Assembly: GCF_000296835.1 (NCBI RefSeq)
Contig: NZ_CAKE01000025.1
Span: 1-64,000 of the forward strand
From: Lactobacillus hominis DSM 23910 = CRBIP 24.179
Lineage (GTDB): Bacteria; Bacillota; Bacilli; Lactobacillales; Lactobacillaceae
Length of the DNA: 64,000 nt
Reading direction: 5' to 3'
Each line of letters opens with the position of its first letter. Position 1 is the stretch's first letter. Position numbers and translations under genes: made by a program. Shown piece by piece: positions 1 through 11,085 of this stretch. The notes beneath the pieces are model-generated. The model searched no databases, was not told where the DNA came from, and was given only the letters and a program-made list of their open reading frames with translations.

Positions 1-14
1 AAATATCATCAAAC

Positions 15-57
15 AAAAAGAACCAAACAACTATTCTTTAGTTGCTTGATTCTTTTT
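15..57. terminator. Hairpin terminator at left edge
   Basis: An A-run, two interrupted arms (CAACTA with TAGTTG, AAAGAA with TTCTTT) and a T-run form a hairpin that can work in both directions. It lies just past the stop of the small minus-strand gene and probably ends that transcript. Confidence 0.6.
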
Positions 58-108
58 CAAAACTATTCATCAACAGGATTTGACAAACAGCCACTTGTTT
101 TATCAAAA

Positions 109-393
109 TTAAAGACTAGCTCCCCATAAATTATTTCCCAACTCATTCATGGAGAATAATTTATCCCATAGAGCTTGTACTTTCTCATTAAATTCTATAT
201 TATCAGATATTTTAACAATTGGAGCATGATTTAAAAAGTATTGTAGTTGCCCTGTAAAAGCTACTCCGTTACTATTCTTTATCGTTTGTAAGCTCTCAGA
301 AACATATTGTGTGATCGAATTCGACGGATAATATTCACATAATGCTCTATCTAACTCACTCATAACCTGCACAACTTTTTCTTTAGATACCAT
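109..393 (-). CDS. Small helical protein, possibly bacteriocin-immunity-like
   Basis: A 94-residue, mainly helical cytoplasmic protein with no signal peptide or membrane segment. Its size, charged helices and mid-protein FLNHAPIVKISDN segment remind me of enterocin-A-type immunity proteins, which protect a producer from its own pediocin-like bacteriocin. I see no diagnostic motif, and no bacteriocin gene lies in the window. It appears to be a single-gene unit with a promoter at 441-469 and a terminator at 15-57. The ATG at 393 has only a weak purine-rich ribosome site. An unrelated small protein is equally possible. Confidence 0.45.
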   Translation of the reverse strand: MVSKEKVVQVMSELDRALCEYYPSNSITQYVSESLQTIKNSNGVAFTGQLQYFLNHAPIVKISDNIEFNEKVQALWDKLFSMNELGNNLWGASL

Positions 394-440
394 TTTAATT
401 TTTCTTTGTTTTTAATATAACCGCTTTCATTTGCACTTTT

Positions 441-469
441 ATAATACTATACGATATTATTCGCTTCAA
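441..469 (-). promoter_or_regulatory. Promoter of the small immunity-like gene
   Basis: Read on the minus strand: -35 TTGAAG (464-469), a 17-base spacer and -10 TATTAT (441-446), about 50 bases upstream of the start codon. Confidence 0.55.
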
Positions 470-512
470 TATTTTTAACAAAAGTTTTTGCCCTTTAACA
501 TTACTTTGCAGT

Positions 513-539
513 AAAAAAGACAGCCGCAGCTGCCCTTTT
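513..539 (-). terminator. Terminator after helD
   Basis: GCAGC and GCTGC arms within a short stem, followed on the minus strand by a T-run. It starts directly after the helD stop codon. Confidence 0.65.
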
Positions 540-2843
540 CTATTTATTCACATAAGTATTTTTATCTAAATTATCAAACAAAGGACTTAATTGATTCTTA
601 TAAATCAAATCTAGCTTGTACATTGCGCGTGAAGTGATCGTGTAAAGTAATTGCGTTTCATCTAGTTCATGATAATCATCTTTAGAAACATCCCACGCAA
701 CTACCGCATCAAACTCTAACCCCTTAGCCAAATAAGATGGCATAATCAAGGTTCCTTCAACTAAACGCTGGTTAGCAGATGCCACTAACGTTGCCTTGAT
801 GTTACGCTTTTTAAGTTCTTCGCTTACTTTTTGAGCTTGCTCTAGCGTCTTAGTGATAATTGCGGTCGTGAGTTTTGCTTCGTCGTTTTCTTTCAAGATA
901 TCAACTAAAGCATCATATTCGCCATTTTTATCATCACGCTTGTAAAATGCAGGCTTTGGACCTTGACGATCAAAGGCTTCAATCTTTTCGCCTTGACGCA
1001 GAATTTGCTTAGTAAAGTCAGTCAATTCTTTAGTTGAACGATATGACTTAGTTAACTGCACGACATCAGTTTTCTTAGGGTCGAATAATTTAGAAATCTG
1101 ACCTAATAAAGTCTTGCTTTCATCTTTAGTAAAGATTGCCTGGTTTAAATCGCCCAGCATAGTAAATTTAGCACGTGGGAAGTTATACTTCAGATATGCC
1201 AATTGAAATGGCGTATAATCTTGAATTTCGTCAATAAAGGCATAGCGCATGCTGTAATCAGTTCTACGTCCTGTTACTAAGTCGTAAAGATAAAGATATG
1301 GTGAAATATCGCTCATCTTAATCTTATGATCAATAAAGCTTTGCTTAACTTGTTCAACATGCTCATGCCATTGGTCTTCAGTAATATTCCATTTAGACAA
1401 ATCAATTAATTTCGGCACAGCTCTTAAAAATGCCAAGTATTGACCACGAATATTCAAAAAGCGGTTTTGATTAATCTTACGTGCCACTTTCTTCAATTGA
1501 TTAATAACAATCTTACGTGCCAAAAAATGCTCTTCTTTAGCGCTAGATTCAAATTCTTGATCTGGACGATCGTACAACTTATTAAGTTGTTCTTGATCAA
1601 GCGATTCAATTGTCCGACTCACCCAGGCCTTGCGCGTTTCAGGTTCAACGCGGTGATTCAAGCTAGAAATCAAAGCTTCCTTAGTTGTTTCAATTCGATT
1701 TCTCAGATGATAGTTTTCATTGAAGCTATAGTAGATCTCTTTGATTTTTTCTTTATCGTAAAATGGCTTTTTCGGATCTTTAAAAATAATATTTCTAAAG
1801 AGCATACCATTTTTTTCAAGATGGTTAGCATATCGCGTCACTGCATTAAAGAAAGTAAGCGAATCCTTCAAATTGGCAATATGGCTATCTTGCTTTTTAT
1901 CTTCAAATTGCTCAAATAAGGTTTCAACGTCCATCCCTGGCACACGTCTTGAAACAAACTGCCAGTAAGTCATTTGTACCATGTTTTGTTCGCCCATTTC
2001 AGGCAAAACATTTTTAACGTAGTCATTAAACAACTGGTTAGGACTGAACATAATAACGTCGCTAGAAGTTAAATTGCCACGATAGCGATAAAGTAAATAT
2101 GCCACTCTTTGCATAATGGCACTTGTCTTACCCGATCCAGCTGCGCCTTGCACAAAGAGTAAGTCAGCGCTGGTATTTCTGATAATTTTGTTTTGTTCTC
2201 GCTGAATAGTTGTCACAATTGACTTCATTTGCGTTGACGACTTTTCGTTAAGAACGTTTAACAGCATTTGATCGCCAATTGATTCATTAGTGTCAAACAT
2301 ATTAGTGATCTTGCCATCTTCAATTAAGAATTGACGCTTTTTAGTCATATTTACTGTTTGCTCACCATCAGGTGCGTTATAAGTAACTTCGCCTAATTTG
2401 CCATCATAGTAAATAGAAGAGATTGGTGCACGCCAGTCATAAATTAAGAAATGGTCATCTTTATCTGCAAATGAGCCTAAGCCAATATAAATTGTTTCAG
2501 GGTCTTCGCCCTTTTCTTGAAAATCTACACGAGCAAAATATGGCTTTTTCTCGAGTCTCTTCAAAGTAGAAAGCTGCTTAGCCGAATGTTGCCACGCATT
2601 TTGCCGCTCTTGCAGCATTTGTTGCTGCTGATGAATTGATAAAGCAGTATCCATTGAAGTAGAATACCCATCGTAGTCTAACTTTAAATCATCAAAAAAG
2701 TGGGCATTTAGGTTTTGAGCTTCAGATTGTGCTCGGTTAATGGACTTATCTAATTGTCCCTGACGAGTTTTAATTAAGCCCAAGACATCATCTAAATGTT
2801 TTTGTTCTTTTTGTTGTTCGGTTTCTTTTACCAAATTAATCAC
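540..2843 (-). CDS. helD: HelD-type RNA polymerase-recycling ATPase (UvrD/Rep-like)
   Basis: A 767-residue superfamily 1 ATPase. The N-terminal 190 residues are a charged coiled-coil arm. A Walker A motif (GAAGSGKTSA) sits near residue 235, a DEIQDYTPFQ motif II follows in the middle, and LTKSYRSTKEL and GLEFDAV motifs are towards the end. This order is that of HelD, which pulls stalled RNA polymerase off DNA with ATP and recycles it. The length fits Firmicute HelD (about 770). It is monocistronic, with a terminator at 513-539. DNA helicase IV is the alternative name, but the coiled-coil arm favours HelD. Confidence 0.9.
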   Translation of the reverse strand: MINLVKETEQQKEQKHLDDVLGLIKTRQGQLDKSINRAQSEAQNLNAHFFDDLKLDYDGYSTSMDTALSIHQQQQMLQERQNAWQHSAKQLSTLKRLEKKPYFARVDFQEKGEDPETIYIGLGSFADKDDHFLIYDWRAPISSIYYDGKLGEVTYNAPDGEQTVNMTKKRQFLIEDGKITNMFDTNESIGDQMLLNVLNEKSSTQMKSIVTTIQREQNKIIRNTSADLLFVQGAAGSGKTSAIMQRVAYLLYRYRGNLTSSDVIMFSPNQLFNDYVKNVLPEMGEQNMVQMTYWQFVSRRVPGMDVETLFEQFEDKKQDSHIANLKDSLTFFNAVTRYANHLEKNGMLFRNIIFKDPKKPFYDKEKIKEIYYSFNENYHLRNRIETTKEALISSLNHRVEPETRKAWVSRTIESLDQEQLNKLYDRPDQEFESSAKEEHFLARKIVINQLKKVARKINQNRFLNIRGQYLAFLRAVPKLIDLSKWNITEDQWHEHVEQVKQSFIDHKIKMSDISPYLYLYDLVTGRRTDYSMRYAFIDEIQDYTPFQLAYLKYNFPRAKFTMLGDLNQAIFTKDESKTLLGQISKLFDPKKTDVVQLTKSYRSTKELTDFTKQILRQGEKIEAFDRQGPKPAFYKRDDKNGEYDALVDILKENDEAKLTTAIITKTLEQAQKVSEELKKRNIKATLVASANQRLVEGTLIMPSYLAKGLEFDAVVAWDVSKDDYHELDETQLLYTITSRAMYKLDLIYKNQLSPLFDNLDKNTYVNK

Positions 2844-3012
2844 CTATTTTGTGCTAATCTAAAAACTTTGCATACTATTTTATCACAAATGTATACGCTT
2901 ACCAAGCTTTAGAAATTTTCTTAAACTTATGATAAAAAATCAGTTTTTACACTTTTCTTAATTATTAAATACTATAATAATTACAATCAATTTTTAACAT
3001 CGAGATGAAAAA

Positions 3013-3660
3013 ATGAAAAGATTTATTCGTAATATAGTAATTCTTTTACTATTAGCATTTTCAGGTCTTTATACTTACCAGCATGCTGGCCCATACTTGC
3101 AAAGAACTTTTGGCACAACTGATATCTTGCCCTACGTATCTTATCGCGTGCAAGAATTTATCAATCCGCAAAAAACCATTCAAAAAGATGAATCGCCTAA
3201 TAATTCAGGCGACAACCATACTTTTAATAAACCAGTAGCTAATGTTTATTTAGATTTAAGCGATCCAACTTTAAGAACCGCCAGTATTGATGCTTTGAAT
3301 GCCTGGAATAATACTGGCGCATTTACTTTTAAAATGATTAACAATAAACAAAACGCACAAATTATTATTAAAGCCATGGATGATGGCGAAACTAACGCGG
3401 CCGGTCTTACTAATACACAGTACAATTCTTTAACAGGACACTTAACTAAGGCAACGGTTAACCTTAATAGTTATTATTTGTTAAATCGTGCCTATGGCTA
3501 TAATATGAATCGAATTATTAATACTGCTGAGCATGAGTTGGGCCATGCAATTGGATTAAATCACCGTCAAGATGTCTCAGTAATGTATCCGCAAGGCTCG
3601 TTTTACACGATCCAACCAAGCGATATTCAAAATGTAAAGAAATTATACAAAGAAAACTAA
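3013..3660 (+). CDS. Membrane-anchored matrixin-like zinc metalloprotease (M10 type)
   Basis: A 215-residue protein. Residues 6-20 form a hydrophobic signal/anchor, then a short low-complexity linker (about 52-72) leads to a single catalytic domain. The zinc site is HELGHAIGLNH at 174-184 (ligands H174, H178, H184; general base E175), followed by the Met-turn methionine M191 in SVMYP, so it is a metzincin. There is no propeptide cysteine switch and no C-terminal binding domain. It probably acts outside the cell close to the membrane; the substrate is unknown. It stands alone: a TATAAT lies at 2973-2978 upstream and a shared terminator follows. Confidence 0.8.
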   Translation: MKRFIRNIVILLLLAFSGLYTYQHAGPYLQRTFGTTDILPYVSYRVQEFINPQKTIQKDESPNNSGDNHTFNKPVANVYLDLSDPTLRTASIDALNAWNNTGAFTFKMINNKQNAQIIIKAMDDGETNAAGLTNTQYNSLTGHLTKATVNLNSYYLLNRAYGYNMNRIINTAEHELGHAIGLNHRQDVSVMYPQGSFYTIQPSDIQNVKKLYKEN

Positions 3661-3667
3661 TATATGC

Positions 3668-3720
3668 AAAAAGCAGCCAATTCAACGCACTTATGTGATG
3701 TGTTAATTAACTGCTTTTTT
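3668..3720. terminator. Bidirectional terminator between metalloprotease and GH1 gene
   Basis: AAAAAGCAG at one end and CTGCTTTTTT at the other enclose further pairing (AATT, CGCAC with GTGATG). It serves the convergent genes on both sides. Confidence 0.7.
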
Positions 3721-3721
3721 A

Positions 3722-7082
<3,361 letters not shown>

Positions 7083-7086
<4 letters not shown>

Positions 7087-7940
7087 TTTTTCTTCCCCTT
7101 ATAATCACTAATTATCTTATTGATATGGATTGCCAAATACATAATGTCTTCATTGCTTAGCTCGTAATTATATTTTTCATCAATATAATCTCTAATCTTT
7201 AATGCACATTTATAAGACTCAATATCGCTATTTTTTATTACCTTTAAAATTTCCTGACTCAAATCGCCAAATTCTTGATGCTTGCGATCATACATCATAC
7301 CCTTCCAAAAGAACTTCAGATGAACCGCGAAGCGATTATAAGTTAGAGATTGATAATCAATATCAATGTTGAAATAATATTTGACTATCTTGGTAATATT
7401 TTTAATAAAATTAACTGACTTTTGAAAATCGCCAATGTCATTGCCTAACTCGCCACTAATAATGTGAACTGCAATAAATCCAGCCTCATCATCTGGAAAT
7501 TTTAAATCAAATTGACGATCTAATAGCTTCAAAGCCCATAAGCCATAAGAATATTCTTTGGGATAATAGTTTTTTAGTTCCCATAAAAATTTATTACTCA
7601 AATACATCCCTTTTTTGGCTCTTTCAACGCTTGTTGCTAAGTGATCAGTTAAAGTTATATACACGCTATCTGCTAGATCGATATTTTCTTCATTTTTTAA
7701 GCGATCCACAATTTTTTGCGAAATCTGAAAAAAGATTGGATCAGTTTCATGTATTGTTTCCAGCAATAGCTTTTTCTGCTTACCTGAAAAAGGAGTAAAT
7801 ATCTTATAAATTTTTCTTGGGTCTATTTCATCATTTATCTTCTTGCCATATGCTAGGCCCTTTCCTAATACGATAATTTCCTCATTATTTTCATTTTCAG
7901 TGAGGACCGCGCCATTATTTAATATTTTCTTGATCTTCAC
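7083..7940 (-). CDS. licT: BglG/LicT-family transcription antiterminator
   Basis: A 285-residue regulator. The first 55 residues are the CAT RNA-binding domain (starting MKIKKILNNGAVLTEN). Two PTS regulation domains follow at about 70-170 and 175-280, with conserved histidines in DHLATSVERAKKG, AVHIISGELG, AVHLKFFW and YLAIHINK. The active dimer binds the RAT hairpin and stops the overlapping terminator from forming. A RAT element and terminator lie in this gene's own leader, so it is autoregulated and drives bglP and the GH1 gene behind it. Confidence 0.93.
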
Positions 7941-7961
7941 TTACTTATCCCCCATTTTCTT

Positions 7962-8005
7962 CAAAAAAAAGACCCACCTAGCCCGTCTAATACGGTCTAA
8001 GTGGG
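7962..8005 (-). terminator. Regulated leader terminator of the bgl operon
   Basis: On the minus strand ACCCACTTAG and CTAGGTGGGT form a strong stem around an ACCG/ACGGG core, followed by eight T residues, 22 bases before licT. Its 5' arm overlaps the end of the RAT element, so the two structures exclude each other. Confidence 0.88.
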
Positions 8006-8036
8006 TTTTGTGCAAAATCGAATTTGTTACAATTCC
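8004..8036 (-). promoter_or_regulatory. Ribonucleic antiterminator (RAT) for LicT
   Basis: The minus strand begins GGAATTGTAAC and ends TTTTGCACAAAACC. This agrees with the LicT/SacY/BglG target (GGATTGTTAC, loop, GCAGGCAAAACC) in both conserved halves. The last bases form part of the downstream terminator arm, the expected geometry for antitermination. Confidence 0.87.
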
Positions 8037-8059
8037 ACTTTAATTCACTTGTTATTTAC

Positions 8060-8088
8060 ATGATATCGTTTTCATTAAATATTTGCAA
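8060..8088 (-). promoter_or_regulatory. bgl promoter with overlapping CcpA (cre) site
   Basis: On the minus strand: -35 TTGCAA (8083-8088), a 17-base spacer, -10 TATCAT (8060-8065). The cre box TGAAAACGATATCA (8061-8074) matches TGWNANCGNTNWCA at every position and covers the -10 region, so CcpA bound there should block initiation when preferred sugar is plentiful. Confidence 0.87.
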
Positions 8089-8107
8089 TAGTATTCATAA
8101 ATATTAT

Positions 8108-8464
8108 TTAATCATCGCTACCAGCCAGCATATGCCAAGCAAAAAAGCCAATACCAATAACTAAACTAATAAACGCATATAAAAATAACCATTTATTGAA
8201 AAATCCGCCACCAATACCAGCTAATCCAGCAATCAGCAATAAAACTAAACCAGTTATATCGCCGCCCATATAGGGACTTTTTTCTAAGCAGATATAAACA
8301 ATTCCAGCGCCCATAAAAAGACCGCCCATGATTATTTCTAAAATACCACTGACAATATTTCGATCTTGCCACAAACCAATTAATCCGCCAAGTAATCCTT
8401 CAATCAGCAACCAGCAAGACAATACTATCAGCAAAATCCCGATAACTAATTTTGTGACTCTCAT
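8108..8464 (-). CDS. Four-helix membrane protein, unknown function
   Basis: A 118-residue protein made almost wholly of four hydrophobic segments (about 5-28, 38-58, 70-87, 92-112) with short polar loops, one reading LEKSPYMGGDIT. The start has a good AGGAGAG site eight bases upstream. I do not recognise a family. It stands alone upstream of the bgl control region and is unlikely to share its regulation, because the bgl promoter fires in the direction away from it. Confidence 0.6.
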   Translation of the reverse strand: MRVTKLVIGILLIVLSCWLLIEGLLGGLIGLWQDRNIVSGILEIIMGGLFMGAGIVYICLEKSPYMGGDITGLVLLLIAGLAGIGGGFFNKWLFLYAFISLVIGIGFFAWHMLAGSDD

Positions 8465-8554
8465 TTTTATCTCTCCTCATGTATCTTAATATAGTCTATC
8501 CACTTATATTATTAGAACATGAGTGAATAATTTCAATGAAATTTACTTTTTAAA

Positions 8555-9319
8555 TTAGTTTGCACTAATATCCATCTCTAAACTTACAGGACAGTGATCA
8601 GATCCAGGAATTTCAGTTAAAATATTTGCTTTCTTAATTTTAGAATCCAAAGAATTGGAAACCAAAATATAATCTAATCTCCACCCCTCGTTCTTTTCAC
8701 GACCATGATACCTGTAGCTCCAATAACTATAGATATCTTTTTCATTAGGATGTAAATACCTAAAAGTATCAGTAAATCCTGAGTTTAAAAGCTTGGTAAA
8801 GTCGTCTCTTTCTTGCTCGGTAAAACCTGCATGATGGTGATTTTCACTGGGCTGAGCTAAGTCAATTGGTTCATGGGCTACGCTCATATCGCCACCAATG
8901 ATAACTGGCTTATTAGCTTCTAGCTTTAATAAATATTTTCTAAAAGCTTGATCCCAAGCAATCCTAAAATCTAATCTTTGTAGTTGCTCGCCAGAAAATG
9001 GTACGTAGGTTGTGACAAAGTAAAAATTAGGATATTCCAAAGTGATTGTACGTCCTTGCTGGTCAAATTCTGAAACGCCAATTCCATTTGCGACAGCTAG
9101 TGGTTTTATCTTCGTAAAAATCGCCGTACCATCAAAGCTTTTTTCTTTAGAATAATTCCAATATTGATAATAGCCTGTTGTGTCAATACTTACTTCATTC
9201 GGTGACAGGCGAATATCTTGCATACCAAAAATATCCGCATTTAATTCTTTAAAAGTATCTAAAAAACCGTGTCTCATTGCAGCACGAAAGCCATTTACAT
9301 TCCAAGAAATAAATTTCAT
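8555..9319 (-). CDS. ExoIII/AP-endonuclease family protein with altered active site
   Basis: A 254-residue member of the exodeoxyribonuclease III family, which cuts DNA at abasic sites in base excision repair. Conserved parts: SWNVNG with N7, GGDMS with D144, RLDYILV with D216, and SDHCPV with D241/H242. Two key positions differ from the usual family: the metal-binding Glu of LQETK is Asp35 (MQDIRL) and the Asn of GDLN is Ser146. I chose the ATG at 9319 over one 33 bases upstream because the family starts MKFISWN and an AGAAGA-type site precedes it. It may be a less active or specialised paralogue. Confidence 0.8.
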   Translation of the reverse strand: MKFISWNVNGFRAAMRHGFLDTFKELNADIFGMQDIRLSPNEVSIDTTGYYQYWNYSKEKSFDGTAIFTKIKPLAVANGIGVSEFDQQGRTITLEYPNFYFVTTYVPFSGEQLQRLDFRIAWDQAFRKYLLKLEANKPVIIGGDMSVAHEPIDLAQPSENHHHAGFTEQERDDFTKLLNSGFTDTFRYLHPNEKDIYSYWSYRYHGREKNEGWRLDYILVSNSLDSKIKKANILTEIPGSDHCPVSLEMDISAN

Positions 9320-9481
9320 AGTAATTCTTCTTTCTTTATCAAGGCCACGCATTTCTACCCATATCTTTATTGTACAAGCAGGCTTTAAATTAATTAAACA
9401 ATTCGAATTAGTAATTTATTTTTAGGCAAAAATAAAGAGATATAATGTTAGATATAATAAACAACGCACGAGGTATTATTT

Positions 9482-10132
9482 ATGAAAAAAATTTATATTG
9501 TACGCCATGGACAAACTTTTATTAACAAATACGACAAGATGCAAGGTTGGTGCGATACGCCACTCACAGATAAAGGAATTTCTGATGCAAAAAAAGCTGG
9601 CGAAGTTTTAGCAAACATACCTTTTGATATTGCTTTATCTAGCGATTTAAAAAGAGCTAGCGAGACTTGCGATTATATCATTGATAAAAATTGCAATCGC
9701 GATGAACTGCAACATATTGCTAGTCCATTTTTTAGAGAACAATTTTATGGCTTTTTTGAAGGGATGAATTCCGATGAAGCCTGGCGCATGATCGGCGGAC
9801 CTCACGGCTATCCTAAACGACAAGATTTATTATTGAATGTAGATATCAATACAATCAAGGACTACATTCATGAAGCCGATCCTTACCATGATGCAGAAAA
9901 TTCTAAGCAATATTGGAAGCGTCTTGATCAGGGCTTTGACTTAATTCGCCAGCTTGATGGTGCGGAGAATATTTTATTAGTCACTCATGGCTTTACCATT
10001 CGTAGTATCGTAGGACGTTTTGGCGAGGGCAAGTTTCCACTAGTACCTGGTCCTGCAAATGGATCAATTACGATTATGAACATGACTGATAATGATCTAA
10101 AGATTACAGCCTATAATAAATTAAGTTTATAG
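9482..10132 (+). CDS. Histidine phosphatase (phosphoglycerate mutase-like)
   Basis: A 216-residue cytoplasmic enzyme. IVRHGQT at residues 6-12 carries the phosphohistidine; LSSDLKRASET and LLVTHGFTIRS carry the remaining catalytic Arg, Glu and His. The superfamily covers phosphoglycerate mutases and broad phosphatases, and the substrate cannot be told from sequence. Two TATAAT boxes (9441-9446, 9453-9458) lie upstream, and the ribosome site is CGAGGT. Only eight bases separate it from the ferrochelatase gene, so the two are probably co-transcribed. Confidence 0.85.
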   Translation: MKKIYIVRHGQTFINKYDKMQGWCDTPLTDKGISDAKKAGEVLANIPFDIALSSDLKRASETCDYIIDKNCNRDELQHIASPFFREQFYGFFEGMNSDEAWRMIGGPHGYPKRQDLLLNVDINTIKDYIHEADPYHDAENSKQYWKRLDQGFDLIRQLDGAENILLVTHGFTIRSIVGRFGEGKFPLVPGPANGSITIMNMTDNDLKITAYNKLSL

Positions 10133-10140
10133 GTATTATT

Positions 10141-11085
10141 ATGCAAGGATTACTATTAGTTAATTTAGGTTCGCCTAAAACCCCCACAACCAAAGATGTA
10201 AAACAATATTTAAAGCAATTCTTAGGCGACCAAAATGTTGTTACCCTTCCTAAATGGTTCTGGCAGCCAATTCTTAAAGGAATTGTATTACCAATGCGAT
10301 CATGGCGGTCAGCTACTTTTTACCAGCATATCTGGCTTAAAGAGGGCTCCCCGCTGATTGTTTATACTCAAAAAATTACTGATCAAGTTCAAAAAAAGCT
10401 ACCAAATTGGCAAGTTAAAATGGCAATGACTTATGGCGAGCCCTCTATTTCACAGCAGTTATTTGCCTTAAAAAAGTCTGGCTGCAATCAAATCACAGTA
10501 CTTTCACTTTTTCCGGAATATACGCTTTCAACTACTGCTTCGATCATTGAACAAGTTAAAGCAACCCAAATTCCAACCAAGATCATTGATCGCTTTTATC
10601 AATATGGTTCTTACCAGGATGCTTTCGCTAATCACATTCAAAAAGCATGGGATCAAAAAAACTACGATCAATTATTTATTTCTTACCATGGCATCCCTTC
10701 GAGCGAAATAAAGCATGGCGATCCTTACTTAGACGAATGCCTCTCTCATACTGAAATGCTTAAAAAGCGACTGAACATTCCGGAAGATAAAATCAAAATG
10801 GTTTTTCAATCTAAATTTGGTCCAATGCCTTGGCTAAAACCATATTTAAAAAATTCGCTTCTTGAAACGGTCCAAAAAGGTAAGCGTAATATTTTAATTG
10901 CTGCACCTTCATTTGTCACAGAATGTCTTGAAACAATCGAAGAAGACTACACTCAAAATTATCAAACATTTCGAGAAAACGGTGGCGAAAATTTGGACCT
11001 AGTGCCTGCTTTAAACGACGATCCGCAATTTATTAAATTTATTGCTGACCTAGTTCAAGAGAAAGTTCAAACTGAAAATGAATAA
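10141..11085 (+). CDS. hemH: Ferrochelatase, protoporphyrin (proteobacterial) type
   Basis: A 314-residue enzyme that inserts ferrous iron into a porphyrin. The active-site His is H183 in SYHGIP and the Glu is E264 in ECLETIEE. The sequence runs much closer to E. coli HemH (LLVNLG, VKQYLKQFL, EGSPL, FQSKFG, PWLKPY) than to Bacillus CpfC, and the Tyr that marks coproporphyrin ferrochelatases after the first glycine loop is absent (GSPKTP here). No other heme synthesis gene is visible, so it presumably uses imported protoporphyrin. It overlaps mntH by eight bases, which fits shared iron supply. Lateral origin is likely. Confidence 0.92.
   Translation: MQGLLLVNLGSPKTPTTKDVKQYLKQFLGDQNVVTLPKWFWQPILKGIVLPMRSWRSATFYQHIWLKEGSPLIVYTQKITDQVQKKLPNWQVKMAMTYGEPSISQQLFALKKSGCNQITVLSLFPEYTLSTTASIIEQVKATQIPTKIIDRFYQYGSYQDAFANHIQKAWDQKNYDQLFISYHGIPSSEIKHGDPYLDECLSHTEMLKKRLNIPEDKIKMVFQSKFGPMPWLKPYLKNSLLETVQKGKRNILIAAPSFVTECLETIEEDYTQNYQTFRENGGENLDLVPALNDDPQFIKFIADLVQEKVQTENE

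Noticed and set aside
1440-1919. 159-codon plus-strand ORF opposite helD
   Set aside because: It lies fully inside the conserved HelD gene and has unnatural composition; no independent signal.
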